Of a stretch of DNA of 64,000 nucleotides, positions 52,600 to 61,757 are shown piece by piece (position 1 is the first letter of the stretch; each line of letters starts with the position of its first letter). The stretch is from CAIUVD01 sp044338255 (GTDB lineage: Bacteria > Planctomycetota > UBA11346): positions 25,452-89,451 of the forward strand of contig JBIILZ010000001.1 of assembly GCA_044338255.1 (NCBI GenBank). Direction: 5' to 3'. Below the pieces are notes generated by a model, which had not been told where the DNA came from, made no database searches, and worked only from the letters and a program-made list of their open reading frames with translations. The translations under genes and the position numbers were made by a program.

Positions 52600-54096
52600 T
52601 CAGTGGAGACGGCGCATTTTGGTGGCACCGAACTTCATTTGGTTGGCTTCGACGACCTTGGCCTCGAGCGACTGGCGTTTCGCCGGATCCTTTTCGGCCT
52701 CGGCGAGTTTGCTCAGCAGCGGCACGGCTTGCGCCAAGACCTTGAGCGCTTCACCATACAGACGATCACGCTCGAGGCTGTTGCCCTTATCGATAGCATC
52801 CGAGCAGAACTTGGCGCCTTGCTCGTAGAGCGCGAGGGCCTTGGCTTCGTCGGGCTTGCCGGTGATGGTCGCCACCGTTGCAGGATCTTCGATTGCTGGC
52901 TCATCGGTGACGACCGGGGCACCGACCGTGGTGGCGCGGGCCTTGATCTCGGCCAAGCGCCGGGCTTCCTCTTCAGCCGCCTTGCGTTGGGTCTCCTTGG
53001 CTGCGGCCAGCAATTCTTCAGTTTTTCCATCGTAATACAGACGTGCCTGGCGGCCTTGTTCGGTATCCTTGTAGCGCCGCTCGATGATCGACATGTACGA
53101 GGCGGCCTGCATTTTGTTACCGCTCTTCAAATGCGAGATGAGGCTCGCATAGAGCGCACCGGCGCGATCTTCACGGACGGTGGTCGCTAGTTTCGCATCC
53201 AGCAGCAGGGCTTGGTGCAGGGCGTCGACGACCTGGGTATCGAGACGATGTTGGAAGGCGAAGCGACCGAGATCATACCAGGCCATGGGATCGCGGGCTT
53301 CCTCGCCGACCAGGGTCTTGCGGAAGGCTTCCAGCTGCTGCGCTTTGCTTTTGCGGTTGGCGACCTGATCGACGAGTTTGACTTCACCGAGGTTCTGATC
53401 GGACAATTCCGTAGCGATGTAGCCCTTGTTGCCTTTGATCAGGAAATTGACTTTGCCGATCTTGCGCTGGGCTGCGATATAACCCAGCGGATCCTTGTCG
53501 ACGGTGGGGGAATCCTTGTCGTTGCCGGTGATCGGTACGGCATAGGTGGGCTCGCGCCCACCGCTGAGCACCACCAGGCTGGGATGGGTATCATAGCCAC
53601 GTGCCAGCTCATCGCGATCGCCGAGCTTGGCGAACAACTGCTGCATCAAGGGGGCGATGGTGACGATATCGCGGGCCCGCTGCATCTGCGTTGGCGTACC
53701 GGTGAAATCCTGGGCGCGGCGGGCGTTGCTGATCGCGAGATCGAATTTGTAGATATGGTAGGCTTTTTCCGCCTCGGCCAGGAGCGGTGTGACTTTGCCA
53801 TCGACCATCGCTGCGGCTGGGGCGCTGACGACCACCGGAGCGCTTATCGGTGCCGCCGCCACCGGCGTGGTGGGCGCGACCAGCTTGACCGTGGTGGTCA
53901 GGGCGGCTTCGTGATCTTTGGCTTCCAGGCTGGCCTGCATGACGCCGGGCAGCACCGGCTCAGCCCCTTCCTCGGTCGGTTTGGCCGGCGATCCGAACCA
54001 ACCGCGAGGTGTCTGTGGAGCATATACGGTGACGCCGATCACCGTGCCGACGACACCGGCAAAGAGCAGATAACCGAAACCAATAGTACGGGCCAT
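52600..54096 (-). CDS. Membrane-anchored repeat protein, unknown function
   Basis: The 498-residue product has one N-terminal span (TIGFGYLLFAGVVGTVIGVTVYA), an Ala/Pro/Val-rich linker and a long helical extracytoplasmic region with TPR-like segments (AWYDLGRFAFQHRLDTQVV, GNSLERDRLYGEALKVLAQAV) and a coiled-coil (ETQRKAAEEEARRLAEIKAR). No enzyme motif is seen. Start at 54096 is chosen because the span follows at once. It precedes no co-directional partner closely; the ABC-2 permease gene lies 63 bases upstream on the same strand, so they may be co-transcribed. Confidence 0.6.
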   Translation of the reverse strand: MARTIGFGYLLFAGVVGTVIGVTVYAPQTPRGWFGSPAKPTEEGAEPVLPGVMQASLEAKDHEAALTTTVKLVAPTTPVAAAPISAPVVVSAPAAAMVDGKVTPLLAEAEKAYHIYKFDLAISNARRAQDFTGTPTQMQRARDIVTIAPLMQQLFAKLGDRDELARGYDTHPSLVVLSGGREPTYAVPITGNDKDSPTVDKDPLGYIAAQRKIGKVNFLIKGNKGYIATELSDQNLGEVKLVDQVANRKSKAQQLEAFRKTLVGEEARDPMAWYDLGRFAFQHRLDTQVVDALHQALLLDAKLATTVREDRAGALYASLISHLKSGNKMQAASYMSIIERRYKDTEQGRQARLYYDGKTEELLAAAKETQRKAAEEEARRLAEIKARATTVGAPVVTDEPAIEDPATVATITGKPDEAKALALYEQGAKFCSDAIDKGNSLERDRLYGEALKVLAQAVPLLSKLAEAEKDPAKRQSLEAKVVEANQMKFGATKMRRLH

Positions 54097-54159
54097 AGCA
54101 GGGCGCTCCAACGGGTGCTGAGCGCACAAGGATGGGCAAGGTTCATCGGCTTCAACTGC

Positions 54160-54966
54160 TTACGAACCGGATGAGTGATACCGACTGATCCCCCGCTGCC
54201 ACAGATGATGGGCGAAGGCCAAGCTCGCCACCGCCACCAACGGCGTCAGCAAGCCCGGCAGCCACGGGGTGGGATGCTGACCGAGGAACAGGCTGGCGGG
54301 ATAGAAGGCCACGAAGGAAAACGGAATCATCAGCGAAATCAACAATTTCAGCGACCAATGGTAGATGCCGTTGGGCCAGCGTCCGAACTCCATGAGGTTG
54401 TACACCGGCGGCACCATGCCGACCCGGTCTTCAAACCAGAAACCGGTGGCGGCAAAGGCCATGAATACCGCGACCACCACTCCGAATGCCGAGAGCTGCA
54501 TGATTGCCAGCAAAAGCAGATGACCGGGATCGAAAGCCATCCCGGGAATGCGCCCCGCAGCCACGACCATGATCACGACGCCCATAATCGCCCCGCCGAG
54601 GTCTTCGATGGCGATGCGGTCGAAGCACACCTGCAGAAAGGAGGGATACGGCCGCAAGAGCACGCGATCGAGGGCGCCGTTGATCAGGTAGGTTGAGGAA
54701 AGCTGATACAGATTTCCGCAAAAGCAGTGGAACAATCCGATTGGCACTAGGGAAAAGCCGAGCACGAAAAGCAGCTGATCGGCGCTGAAACCGCCAATCG
54801 TCTGGGTCTTGCTGGTGTAGATCTGCAGCATCGCCAGGGCTACCAGCCCGCGCATGATCTCATCAAGGCCCTGCAATAGCAGATCGCCACGGTATTGAAG
54901 GCGACGCTTCAAGACGGTGATGAACAGCAGCCAGCCGATGCGGATGGTGCGCATGCCCACGACCAT
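54160..54966 (-). CDS. ABC-2-type (DUF990-like) transport permease
   Basis: A 268-residue six-span permease with YLINGALDRVLLRPYPSFLQV, the characteristic cytoplasmic motif of the DUF990 ABC-2 family. Such permeases form exporters with an ATPase and usually a second permease; neither is in this window, so any partners are elsewhere. It lies upstream of the 498-residue repeat protein on the same strand. Confidence 0.85.
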   Translation of the reverse strand: MVVGMRTIRIGWLLFITVLKRRLQYRGDLLLQGLDEIMRGLVALAMLQIYTSKTQTIGGFSADQLLFVLGFSLVPIGLFHCFCGNLYQLSSTYLINGALDRVLLRPYPSFLQVCFDRIAIEDLGGAIMGVVIMVVAAGRIPGMAFDPGHLLLLAIMQLSAFGVVVAVFMAFAATGFWFEDRVGMVPPVYNLMEFGRWPNGIYHWSLKLLISLMIPFSFVAFYPASLFLGQHPTPWLPGLLTPLVAVASLAFAHHLWQRGISRYHSSGS

Positions 54967-55427
54967 GCCCGGGCCGAGCGATATTCAATGCCCGTGGATG
55001 GCTGCCTGAGCAGAGATGACTGTGGATGGGCGGTATCAGAACAGCTCGGCCTGAACTGTGGCTTCCTTATAAAGGGTATTAACGTGCATTCCTGGTACCG
55101 ATGACCTGATTTTCGACGATTTATTTTTACGCATGGTGTAAAGGGGGTATCAAGGGGATACGCCACCTTGAAGGTGGTGTGTCCCCTTTAGTGCCTCCCT
55201 TTAGTGCCTTCCTTTAGTACTTCTGGACGGCTCGACAGACATACTCACCAGGCGGGCGTTCGGTTTCAATCTTGTCTTGATTCGGTGCTGGTATCTTTGA
55301 TTGCCGAATTTGAGGCGGTTCAGGACGGCGAGGCCTCCGGGGAAGCGGCAGCTGACTCCACGCGAAATTGATCGGATCCCAACCTGATCTTCGTATGCCT
55401 GGACCAGTCTTCACTCAGGAGTCTGCC
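54967..55427. other. Intergenic region with a hairpin repeat
   Basis: No gene is seen in these 460 bases. They hold the hairpin at 55152-55188 and, after it, three copies of CTTTAGTGCCT-like sequence. The final AGGAG at 55417 is the ribosome site of the next gene. Confidence 0.5.
55152..55188. repeat. Repeated hairpin element, left copy
   Basis: AAGGGGATACGCCACCTT and AAGGTGGTGTGTCCCCTT pair over 18 positions with two G-T wobbles, followed by TTTAGTGCC repeats. The same hairpin and the same following sequence occur at 57384, in the same orientation. Confidence 0.85.
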
Positions 55428-57191
55428 ATGTCCACGCACCCATCTTTCTTTTTGTCCGCCACCTTGCTGGCGCTGTCCCTCGGCATCGCCGGCTGCTCCA
55501 TGAAGGGCGACGACGGCGACAAGGGCGACACCGGCACCACCGGGGTCACGGGCGCGGCGGACGCCGGGGTGGAACTGCGGTTCCTCGGCCGTTTCCAGCA
55601 CAAGGATGCCGGTAGCGTGGTGGGCTTCGATGTGGGTGCGGCTGAAATCACCGCCTATGATGCCCTGTCCATGCGCTTGGTGGTCATCAACGCCAAAATC
55701 GGGGCCATCGACGTCCTGAATTACGCCGATCCCACTGCGCCGGCGTTGATCCAATCCGTGGATGTCGGCGCCCTGGTGGAAGCCGCCCGGAGCCTGCCAA
55801 ATACCGATTTGGGTGGCGTCAACAGCGTGGCGATCCGTGGCGGCATCGCTGCCGTGGCCGTGGAAGCCACGGTGAAGACCGACCCGGGCTACGTCGCCTT
55901 CGTCAACGTCGCGACCCTGGCCCTGGTGGGCAGCGTCAAGGTCGGCGCCCTGCCGGACATGGTGACGTTCAGCCCCGACGGCAAATACGTGGTCACCGCC
56001 GACGAGGGTGAACCCAGCAATGGCTACGTCGCCAATCCCCCGGGCACGATCAGCGTGATCAACGTCACGGGCGGCTACGCCTCGGCCACCGTCGCCACCG
56101 CCGGCTTCACCGCCTGGGATGTGGGCGGCGCGAAAAACGCCGAAGTCGCCGGCCTGCGCACCGCCGGTCTGCGGTTCGACACCATCACTGGGGCCGCCGC
56201 CACCTTCAGCCAGGACATGGAACCGGAATACGTCGCCGTGGCCCCGGACAGCGCCACCGCCTACGTGACCCTGCAAGAAAATAACAGCATCGCCGTGGTC
56301 GATCTCGCAACCGCCACGGTCAGCAAGATCATGCCCCTGGGCTTCAAGGACCATGGCATCCCCGGCAATGAGCTGGATGTCAGCGATCGGGATGTGGACG
56401 GCACCAGCGGCGGCGGCGGTCTGATCAACATCCGCACCTGGCCCGGCGTGGTTGGCGCCTTCATGCCGGATGGCATCTCCTGCTACAAGGTCGGCAACAC
56501 CACCTACCTGGTGACCGCCAACGAAGGAGATGGCCGGGACTACGCCTCGGGAGGCTTTGGTGCAACCTTCGCGGATGAAATCACGGTTTTCGCCAAGTTC
56601 GGCGCGGCCACCACCGCCGGACCGTTGACCGGCCGCCTGGCTGGCCTGGAGGGCAACGACAAGCTGGGTCGGCTGACGATCCTCAATGATCTCAGCACCC
56701 CATCCCGAATCGTCGCCTACGGTGCCCGCAGCTTCACCATCTGGGATGCCGCCACCGGCGCCCGGATCTGGGACAGCGGCAGCGAAATCGAACGCCAGGT
56801 GGCCAACCGCTTCCCGGCCAACTTCAATGTCTCGTCCACCTCCAACACCCTGGATAACCGCAGCGACAACAAGGGCCCGGAACCAGAAGGCTTGGCCATC
56901 GGCACCATCGGCACCACGACCTACGCCTTCATCGGCCTGGAGCGCATCGGCGGGGTGATGGTTTACGACATCACCAACCCCCAGGCCCCCAGCTTCGTCA
57001 GCTTCACCAACGAGCGGAAATTCAGCGAAACCCCTGCCGCCGGCAAGGGTGGCGATCTGGCGCCCGAGGGCATTCACTTCATCCCCGCCGGCAGCTCCCC
57101 CACGGGCAAGGCCCTGCTGGTCGTCGGCAACGAGACCAGCGGCACCTCCACCGTCTACCAGGTGGCCGACCTGGTGGGCGGCAATGGCTGA
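55428..57191 (+). CDS. Choice-of-anchor I-type lipoprotein with beta-propeller-like repeats
   Basis: A 587-residue exported protein. The signal peptide ends in the lipobox GIAGC (residue 25), followed by a short collagen-like stretch (GDDGDKGDTGTTG), then a long domain of the choice-of-anchor I family with repeated blade-like segments: VTFSPDGKYVVTADEGEPS, EPEYVAVAPDSATAYVTLQENN, PEGLAIGTIGTTTYAFIGLE. Members are surface proteins often found with extracellular phosphatase or esterase domains; none is attached here. ATG 55428 has AGGAG upstream. The gene is richer in C at third positions than its neighbours and is flanked by directly repeated hairpins, hinting at transfer. Confidence 0.85.
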   Translation: MSTHPSFFLSATLLALSLGIAGCSMKGDDGDKGDTGTTGVTGAADAGVELRFLGRFQHKDAGSVVGFDVGAAEITAYDALSMRLVVINAKIGAIDVLNYADPTAPALIQSVDVGALVEAARSLPNTDLGGVNSVAIRGGIAAVAVEATVKTDPGYVAFVNVATLALVGSVKVGALPDMVTFSPDGKYVVTADEGEPSNGYVANPPGTISVINVTGGYASATVATAGFTAWDVGGAKNAEVAGLRTAGLRFDTITGAAATFSQDMEPEYVAVAPDSATAYVTLQENNSIAVVDLATATVSKIMPLGFKDHGIPGNELDVSDRDVDGTSGGGGLINIRTWPGVVGAFMPDGISCYKVGNTTYLVTANEGDGRDYASGGFGATFADEITVFAKFGAATTAGPLTGRLAGLEGNDKLGRLTILNDLSTPSRIVAYGARSFTIWDAATGARIWDSGSEIERQVANRFPANFNVSSTSNTLDNRSDNKGPEPEGLAIGTIGTTTYAFIGLERIGGVMVYDITNPQAPSFVSFTNERKFSETPAAGKGGDLAPEGIHFIPAGSSPTGKALLVVGNETSGTSTVYQVADLVGGNG

Positions 57192-57219
57192 TCCCCAGTC
57201 CTGAATCCTGCGGAAAAGA

Positions 57220-57251
57220 CCAACGGCCGGGTGTGCTCACCCGGCCGTTGG
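57220..57251 (+). terminator. Hairpin terminator of the choice-of-anchor gene
   Basis: CCAACGGCCGGGTG and its perfect complement form a 14-bp stem with a TGCT loop, 29 bases after the stop. The U-tract is weak. Confidence 0.65.
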
Positions 57252-57321
57252 CGTTGGTGACAATCCCCCCAGGCGGATCCGCCCCCGCAGCCCATCGGGG
57301 TTGGTCAGTGTCGCCCCGTGG

Positions 57322-57379
57322 AGTAAAAGTAAAAGTAGAAGTAGAAGTAGAAGTAGAAGTAGAAGTAGAAGTAGTAGTA
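57322..57379. repeat. Hexanucleotide microsatellite (AGTAGA)n
   Basis: About nine units of AGTAGA/AGTAAA in a row between the terminator and the right hairpin. No gene is present from 57192 to 57529. Confidence 0.95.
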
Positions 57380-57383
57380 CCAG

Positions 57384-57490
57384 GGGGTCACACCACCTTG
57401 AAGGTGGTGTGACCCCTTTAGTGCCCTTCCTTTAGTGGCCTTGAAGGTGTTGTGTCCCCTTTAGTGCCCCCTTTAGTGCCCTTTAGTGGC
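57384..57490. repeat. Repeated hairpin element, right copy, with TTTAGTGCC repeats
   Basis: GGGGTCACACCACCTT and its exact complement (57384-57416) are followed by CTTTAGTGCC-like repeats and a second partial AAGGTGTTGTGTCCCCTTTAG. It matches 55152-55200 in sequence and orientation, so the choice-of-anchor gene is framed by direct repeats. Confidence 0.85.
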
Positions 57491-57529
57491 ATCGCCCTTC
57501 GTCGCATCGCTGAAGCCGTGAACGCCTCC

Positions 57530-60040
57530 TCAGGCGTTTGGATCTACCGTCGGTAGCCACGTACCCATAGCCGCCTGCAGGGTTTCCTTCCGGATCGGTT
57601 TGGTGAGGACTTCGTCCATGCCGGCGGCAAGGCAGTGTTCCCGCTCCTCGTAAAAAGCGCCGGCGGTGAGCGCGAGGATGGGGATACGTTGGCCAGCCGG
57701 CTCGAGGGCGCGGATCTCGCGCGTAGCCTGCAAACCATCCTTCTCCGGCATCTGGCAATCCATCAATATGAGGTCGTAGGAATGGCGTGCGAAGGCGGCG
57801 ACGGCCTTGATGCCATCGCCGGCAATTTCCACGGTCAAGCCCAGCTGGCGCAGCATGGTAAGCGTGACCATCGCATTCACCGGATTGTCTTCAGCCACGA
57901 GGATGCGACCGCGCAGCGTGCGTGGGCTGGGATCCTTGTCGGTCACGTCGTTGTGGGTCGCGGCCTTCGGCGCCCTCAGCGAACAGCTGATGTCCGCCGT
58001 GAATATGCTGCCGCGACCGAGTTCGCTCGTCACGGTAAGGCTCCCGCCCATGAGTTCGCAGAGTCGACGACTGATGACCAGCCCCAGGCCGGTGCCGCCA
58101 TAGCGTCGCGAGATCGAGGCGTCTGCCTGCGAGAAGGGTTGGAAGAGACCAGACAGCTGCTGCGGAGCGATGCCCACCCCGGTATCGGCCACCGCGATGT
58201 TCAGTCGTACCTGACCGGACGCATCATTCTGGAGCTTTTCGTCAAGGGTCACGGTCACCGTCCCGGACTTGGTGAATTTCACGGCGTTGCTGAGCAGGTT
58301 GAGCACGACCTGCCGTATGCGACCGGAATCACCGGTGACCTGGAAGCGCGCCGGGAGCGAAGATTCCAGACGCAGATCGAGGCCTTGCTTGCGGGCCTTG
58401 GGAAGGAACAGATTGAGGCATTCCCTGAGCAGGGTCTGGGGCTCGAAGGCGATCTCTTCGAGGAGAAATTTTCCGGATTCGATCTTCGAAAAATCGAGAA
58501 TGTCGTTGATGATGGTCAAGAGCGCTTCCGCCGAGGAGCGGGCGGTGGTCGCAAAATCGAGCTGTTCCGTCGAGAGACTCGAATCGATCAGCAGGCTCAG
58601 CATGCCCAGCGTGCCATTGAGGGGGGTGCGGATCTCATGGCTCATGTTGGCCAGGAACTCGCTCTTGGCGCGGTTCGCGGCCTCGGCTTCCTCTTTGGCC
58701 TTTACGGCCAAGGAGCGCGCTTCACGCAACGTCGAGACATCGGTGATGAGGACGAAGAATCCCCGGGTCTTACCGTCCTTCACATCGGGAATGTAGCGTA
58801 CCAGGGCATGACGGATCCTTGTACCGACCGTGATCTCGCGTTCGAATTCCTGAGGGATGCCCTGCAAGGCTCCGCTGATGTAGGGCAGGTTGAGCTGGAA
58901 CCGCTCCTCGCCGATGACGTCGCGGACGTGCCGGCCGATGATCTGCGCCGGCGACAATCCGAACCATTTGCTGTAGTCACTGTTCGCAAAGCGGTTGTTC
59001 AACTGCTCGTCCCAATACCCGATCATCGCCGGCAGGTTGTCGATGATATGTTGCAGATGCGACATCGCCGATTCGGCGATTTCCTTCTGGCTGCGCAGCT
59101 CTTCTCGATCGCGCTCGGCTTCAATTCGTCGGATGCGCTCGCGGGTGATGTCGGTGAACGATACCACGACTCCGCCCAGCCCGTTATCCGACTTGGGAAT
59201 GGGTGCCGAATTGATCGAGATCCAGACCTGCGAGCCGTCGGGGCGATTAACCCCCATGACCACGTTCGTGCACGATTTTCCGGTCTTCAAGGTGACCATC
59301 GCGGGGTGCTCTGGACCGGGGAAGGGCTCGCCGCTTTCCTTGATCGCCGACCAGCGAGGATCGAAACTGGTGCGTCCGAGGAGCTGATCGGCACTCAGTC
59401 CAAGGATCCTTTGGGCGGCCTGGTTGTGATCGATGATCTTGGCGGCGTGGTCCTGGATGGCGATGCCGGTATCGAGGATCGAGAACACGGTTTTCAATTC
59501 ATCAGCTGCGGCCCGCGAGGACATCGCATCGAGCATCTGGTTCTTGCAGAGAGTGCGCAAGGCGATTGCGCTTTCGACCTGACGTCCCAGTCCGGCGAGG
59601 ATTTTGATCTTTGCCGGCGTGATCTGCTTTGGCTTATGGTCGATGACGCACAGGGTGCCGATCGGCAGTCCCTGCACCATCAGGGGGATGCCGACGTAGA
59701 AGATCACCCGTGGTGCATCGACCACCAAAGGGTTGTCGTGGAAACGCGGATCCTTGGTCGCATCTTCGACAATCAGCGGGCATTGATCGGGGTTGAGGAT
59801 GGCATGTCCGCAGAAGGAGACTCCGCGCGGAGTTTCGCAGGCATTGAGCCCGAAGCGGGATTTGAACCACTGACGATTTTCATCGACTAGGCTGACCAGG
59901 GCGATGGGCGCATCGGCCACTGCCGCCGCGGCCTGGGTGAGGTCGTCGAAGCTTTCCTCCGGCAACGTGTCGAGGAGCGCCAAGTCCCTCAGGACTCGGA
60001 GACGTTGGGCTTCTTGTGGATGTGGTCCTGGTTCCAGCAC
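57530..60040 (-). CDS. Cytoplasmic hybrid histidine kinase (GAF-PAS-PAS-HisKA-HATPase-REC)
   Basis: The 836-residue protein has no membrane span. Order: GAF domain ([27 protein letters not shown]), a PAS domain ([19 protein letters not shown]), a second PAS ([19 protein letters not shown]), His[17 protein letters not shown] (His about 465), ATPase ([22 protein letters not shown]) and a receiver ([21 protein letters not shown]sp about 758, LTKP). The GTG start at 60040 has AGGGGA seven bases upstream; a TTG-started frame reaches 60091 without such a site. The GAF opening is of the kind that senses small molecules or redox. No partner gene is adjacent. Confidence 0.9.
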   Translation of the reverse strand: MLEPGPHPQEAQRLRVLRDLALLDTLPEESFDDLTQAAAAVADAPIALVSLVDENRQWFKSRFGLNACETPRGVSFCGHAILNPDQCPLIVEDATKDPRFHDNPLVVDAPRVIFYVGIPLMVQGLPIGTLCVIDHKPKQITPAKIKILAGLGRQVESAIALRTLCKNQMLDAMSSRAAADELKTVFSILDTGIAIQDHAAKIIDHNQAAQRILGLSADQLLGRTSFDPRWSAIKESGEPFPGPEHPAMVTLKTGKSCTNVVMGVNRPDGSQVWISINSAPIPKSDNGLGGVVVSFTDITRERIRRIEAERDREELRSQKEIAESAMSHLQHIIDNLPAMIGYWDEQLNNRFANSDYSKWFGLSPAQIIGRHVRDVIGEERFQLNLPYISGALQGIPQEFEREITVGTRIRHALVRYIPDVKDGKTRGFFVLITDVSTLREARSLAVKAKEEAEAANRAKSEFLANMSHEIRTPLNGTLGMLSLLIDSSLSTEQLDFATTARSSAEALLTIINDILDFSKIESGKFLLEEIAFEPQTLLRECLNLFLPKARKQGLDLRLESSLPARFQVTGDSGRIRQVVLNLLSNAVKFTKSGTVTVTLDEKLQNDASGQVRLNIAVADTGVGIAPQQLSGLFQPFSQADASISRRYGGTGLGLVISRRLCELMGGSLTVTSELGRGSIFTADISCSLRAPKAATHNDVTDKDPSPRTLRGRILVAEDNPVNAMVTLTMLRQLGLTVEIAGDGIKAVAAFARHSYDLILMDCQMPEKDGLQATREIRALEPAGQRIPILALTAGAFYEEREHCLAAGMDEVLTKPIRKETLQAAMGTWLPTVDPNA

Positions 60041-60248
60041 AGACGTATCCCCTGATGGACTTGGGTAGCATACCCTACGAATGGGTCGCAATCCCAGGTA
60101 ATTATCGGGCAGTCAGTCGCTGCCGGCGAGCCGCAAGGCTTTAGATCAATGTAGTAATTTGTTGCAGATCGTGCGCAGGGGGATGGTTGATGAGGACGGC
60201 TGACGGGTTTGCACACGAGCGCTATCCACGGCGACCTTTTCCCGCCGG

Positions 60249-60272
60249 CCTGAGCCTGAGCCTGAGCCTGCC
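60249..60272. repeat. Hexanucleotide repeat before radA
   Basis: Four copies of CCTGAG-like units lie between the kinase start and the radA stop. The 245-base gap also carries the kinase promoter region and no gene. Confidence 0.7.
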
Positions 60273-60285
60273 GGGCAAAGCGCAC

Positions 60286-61641
60286 TCAGGGGGCGCCAAG
60301 CGCGGCATCGATGGCGTCGGCGAGGCGGGTGTGCACCAGCCGCCCGCGCCCGGCCCCCGGCCCCGGCCCGAGCAGACGCTGGAAGCCCAGGCGGCGGGCC
60401 TCGGAGGCGCGCAGCTCATAGCGCGGACCGGGGCGCAGTTCACCGCCCAGGCCGACTTCGCCGATGGCGCAGAGATCCGCCGGCACCGCGACTTCGCGCC
60501 ACGCCGAGGCCACCGCCAGGGCGATCGCGAGGTCCGAGGCCGGTTCGATGAGGTGCGCCCCGCCGGTAACGTTGACGAAGACATCGGCCTGGCCCAAGGG
60601 CAGGCGCAGGCGTCGCGAGAGCACCGCCAGGATCATCGCCACGCGATCACGATCGCAGCCGCTGACGCGGCGCTGCGGTTGCGGCGCCTCGGTCTGATTG
60701 ACCAGCGCCTGGACTTCGACCAGCAGGCAGCGGTTGCCCTCGACCGTCGGCACGATGCACGAGCCTGGCACACTCGCATCGCGATCGGCGATGAACACGC
60801 CGCCGGGATCGGCGACTTCGACCAGACCTTCGCTGCCCATGCGGAACAGGCCGATCTCATTGGTTGAACCAAAGCGGTTCTTTACCGCCCGCAGCACGCG
60901 CAGATCGGCATAGCGGTCGCCCTCGAACGAGAGCACGGTGTCGACGAGATGTTCAAGCAGGCGCGGGCCGGCGAGGCCACCGTCCTTGGTCACGTGGCCG
61001 ACGATCACCAGCGACGTGCCGCTGCGCTTGGCGGCTTCGACGAGGGTCGCAGCACAGGCGCGGATCTGGCTGACGCCACCCGGCTCGCCGTCGATATCGC
61101 TGCGCGTCAGGAGCTGGATGGAATCGATCACCACCACGCGATGCTCGCCAGAGATCATCGCTCCGGCGAGGGCCAGGGCATCGCCGCTGGCGACCAACCG
61201 CAGCTGGCTGTCCCTGATCCCCACGCGGTGGCAGCGGTCGCGCACCTGCGCCGTCGATTCTTCGGCGGTGGCGTAGAGCACCGGATGACTGCGGCCGATG
61301 ACGCCGGCGACCTGTGCCAGCAGGGTGCTCTTGCCGATGCCCGGCTCGCCGCCGATAAGCACCGCCGCACCCACCGGCAGACCTCCGCCGAGGACGCGGT
61401 CGAGTTCCGGCATGCCGGTAGCAAAGCGCGCCGTGAGCGCGGTCTCGACCGCCGCCAGGGATTCGCTCTTCAAGCTCGCAGCGGCACTGGCGTGCACCGC
61501 CGACTTGGCCGCCGAGGCGGCATCGGCCGCCGAGATCTCGGCGATCGAATTCATCTCGCCGCACGATGGGCAGCGTCCGGCCCATTTGAGGAAGGTGTCG
61601 CCGCAGTCACGACAGGCGAATGCAGGAGCTCGTTTAGCCAT
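60286..61641 (-). CDS. radA: DNA repair protein RadA (Sms)
   Basis: The 451-residue RecA-like protein takes part in branch migration during recombination. It has the N-terminal zinc motif (CRDCG..WAGRCPSCGEMNS), Walker A GGEPGIGKSTLL, the RadA KNRFGSTNEIGLF motif and the C-terminal Lon-like domain (VNVTGGAHLIEPASDLAIAL). Start at 61641 is the usual position just before the zinc finger; the upstream frame to 61746 is an artefact. It is divergent from the flavoprotein gene. Confidence 0.95.
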   Translation of the reverse strand: MAKRAPAFACRDCGDTFLKWAGRCPSCGEMNSIAEISAADAASAAKSAVHASAAASLKSESLAAVETALTARFATGMPELDRVLGGGLPVGAAVLIGGEPGIGKSTLLAQVAGVIGRSHPVLYATAEESTAQVRDRCHRVGIRDSQLRLVASGDALALAGAMISGEHRVVVIDSIQLLTRSDIDGEPGGVSQIRACAATLVEAAKRSGTSLVIVGHVTKDGGLAGPRLLEHLVDTVLSFEGDRYADLRVLRAVKNRFGSTNEIGLFRMGSEGLVEVADPGGVFIADRDASVPGSCIVPTVEGNRCLLVEVQALVNQTEAPQPQRRVSGCDRDRVAMILAVLSRRLRLPLGQADVFVNVTGGAHLIEPASDLAIALAVASAWREVAVPADLCAIGEVGLGGELRPGPRYELRASEARRLGFQRLLGPGPGAGRGRLVHTRLADAIDAALGAP

Positions 61642-61757
61642 GAGGCCTGGAGTCTGTCGGCCAGCGCCACGGCTCCAGGTGCTTTCTCCTGCCTGCCGGA
61701 TGGCGACCCCGTCGCGGTACCTCCTTGCGCGGCCGGGCGCGGCCATGTGATGCGCGA

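Noticed and set aside
57635..59890. 751-residue open frame antisense to the second hybrid kinase
   Set aside because: No family motif; mirrors the coding strand of a kinase with all catalytic blocks.
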